Below are positions 7,054 through 7,592 of a stretch of DNA of 7,592 nt, one piece after another; position 1 is the first letter of the stretch, and the number at the start of each line of letters is the position of its first letter. A program made the translations under genes and the position numbers. A model generated the notes under the pieces. That model worked only from the letters and a program-made list of their open reading frames with translations. It had not been told where the DNA came from and made no database searches. Source of the stretch: an uncultured Bryobacterales bacterium (GTDB lineage: Bacteria > Acidobacteriota > Terriglobia > Bryobacterales > Bryobacteraceae); the NCBI GenBank assembly GCA_937859895.1, contig CALMAV010000484.1, positions 724 to 8,315 on the forward strand. The letters run 5' to 3'.

Positions 7054-7563
7054 CTACTCATCCTGATAGGAGTACCTGTGCCCGTGCACCGGATAATCTT
7101 TGCGCAAGGGATGCCCTTCCCAGTCGGGTGGCATCATGATGCGCTCTAGGTTCGGATGGTTCGAAAACGGAACCCCAAACAAGTCAAAAATTTCACGTTC
7201 GTACCAGTTCGCACCTCGCCAGACAGACGAGATCGAAGGCACTTCCTCTCGCTCGCCAACCCGCATCGACAGACGAAGTCGTCGTGAGTCACTCGGCGAG
7301 TGAAGAAAGTAAACGATTTCAAAGCGTGGCTCTTCCGGCCACCAATCGACCCCAGTCACAGCACTTAACCGCAAAAAGCCGCCAGCATCTTTCACTAATC
7401 GGCAGACAGGGACGATGGAAGCCGGAGCAATGGTCAAGACTGGACAATCGACCGCCAGCGTCGCGCCAATAATGGCGTCAGGCAGTCGATTCTGGATGAG
7501 CAGCGCCGTTGGGTTTTCTCCAACTACTTCAGGCAGCACGACGCCCTTCCCTGCTTCGTACAC
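7054..7563 (-). CDS. nuoC: NADH-quinone oxidoreductase subunit C (30-kDa subunit)
   Basis: NuoC (169 aa from the first GTG) is a structural subunit of the quinone module that packs against NuoD and carries no cofactor. The C-terminal family signature is complete: NWYEREIFDLFGVPFSNHPNL (119-139), RIMMPPDWEGHPLRKDYPV (141-159). The N-terminal half (about 20-100) is the usual alpha/beta domain, with a SAVTGVDWWPEEPRFEIVYFL segment at 67-87. An in-frame TGA at 7590-7588 limits the gene at its 5' side. Two starts are possible: GTG at 7563-7561, with no evident ribosome site, or GTG at 7539-7537 (161 aa), preceded 4 nt upstream by GGGAAGGG. The longer form is given. It is a stand-alone gene, unlike the nuoCD fusion of E. 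coli. nuoB is expected just beyond the window edge. Confidence 0.95.
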   Translation of the reverse strand: MYEAGKGVVLPEVVGENPTALLIQNRLPDAIIGATLAVDCPVLTIAPASIVPVCRLVKDAGGFLRLSAVTGVDWWPEEPRFEIVYFLHSPSDSRRLRLSMRVGEREEVPSISSVWRGANWYEREIFDLFGVPFSNHPNLERIMMPPDWEGHPLRKDYPVHGHRYSYQDE

Positions 7564-7592
7564 TCGGACGGTCCGCAGTTGACCAGTTCAAA

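Noticed and set aside
7564..7592. The 29 bases upstream of nuoC, considered as the tail of nuoB.
   Set aside because: All three minus-strand frames are too short to recognise. One has a TGA at 7590-7588 that could be the upstream gene's stop, but no NuoB motif is visible, so no feature is called.

Overview
The window holds one continuous block of the nuo operon, which encodes the proton-pumping respiratory NADH:quinone oxidoreductase (complex I, NDH-1). All genes are on the minus strand, so transcription runs from the right end to the left. In that order: nuoC (7563-7054), nuoD (7012-5744), nuoE (5739-5239), nuoF (5229-3904), nuoG (3879-1726), nuoH (1729-539), nuoJ (530-30) and the first nine codons of nuoK (27-1, cut by the window edge). 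Spacing is tight throughout: a 4-nt ATGA overlap at nuoG/nuoH and gaps of 2 to 41 nt elsewhere. No internal promoter, terminator, RNA gene, mobile element, repeat or CRISPR array was seen.

The genes cover all three modules of the enzyme. NuoE, NuoF and NuoG form the NADH-oxidising input module (FMN plus an Fe-S wire). NuoC and NuoD are part of the connecting quinone module. NuoH, NuoJ and NuoK belong to the membrane arm: NuoH closes the quinone chamber with NuoD, and NuoJ and NuoK carry the start of the proton-transfer path. The cofactor ligands looked for in E, F, G and D are present, and every complete frame is intact, so this looks like a working enzyme. nuoC and nuoD are separate genes, unlike the fused nuoCD of E. 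coli.

Three points stand out. First, nuoI, which normally sits between nuoH and nuoJ and carries clusters N6a and N6b, is missing: only 8 nt separate nuoH from nuoJ. Second, NuoG has four extra cysteines that would complete a second [4Fe-4S] site next to N4, as in the ferredoxin-like part of HoxU and [FeFe] hydrogenases and unlike E. coli or Thermus NuoG; it also keeps the N7 ligands. Third, NuoH is long (396 aa) because of an extra hydrophobic stretch near its C-terminus.

The organism is a Gram-negative-type aerobic or facultatively respiring bacterium of moderate GC content (mid-50s percent by eye). The style of NuoE, NuoG and NuoH suggests Acidobacteriota (Terriglobia-like), but this is an impression from recalled family sequences, not a search result. 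I found no undescribed system here; the window is mostly ordinary core metabolism with a few lineage-specific variations.
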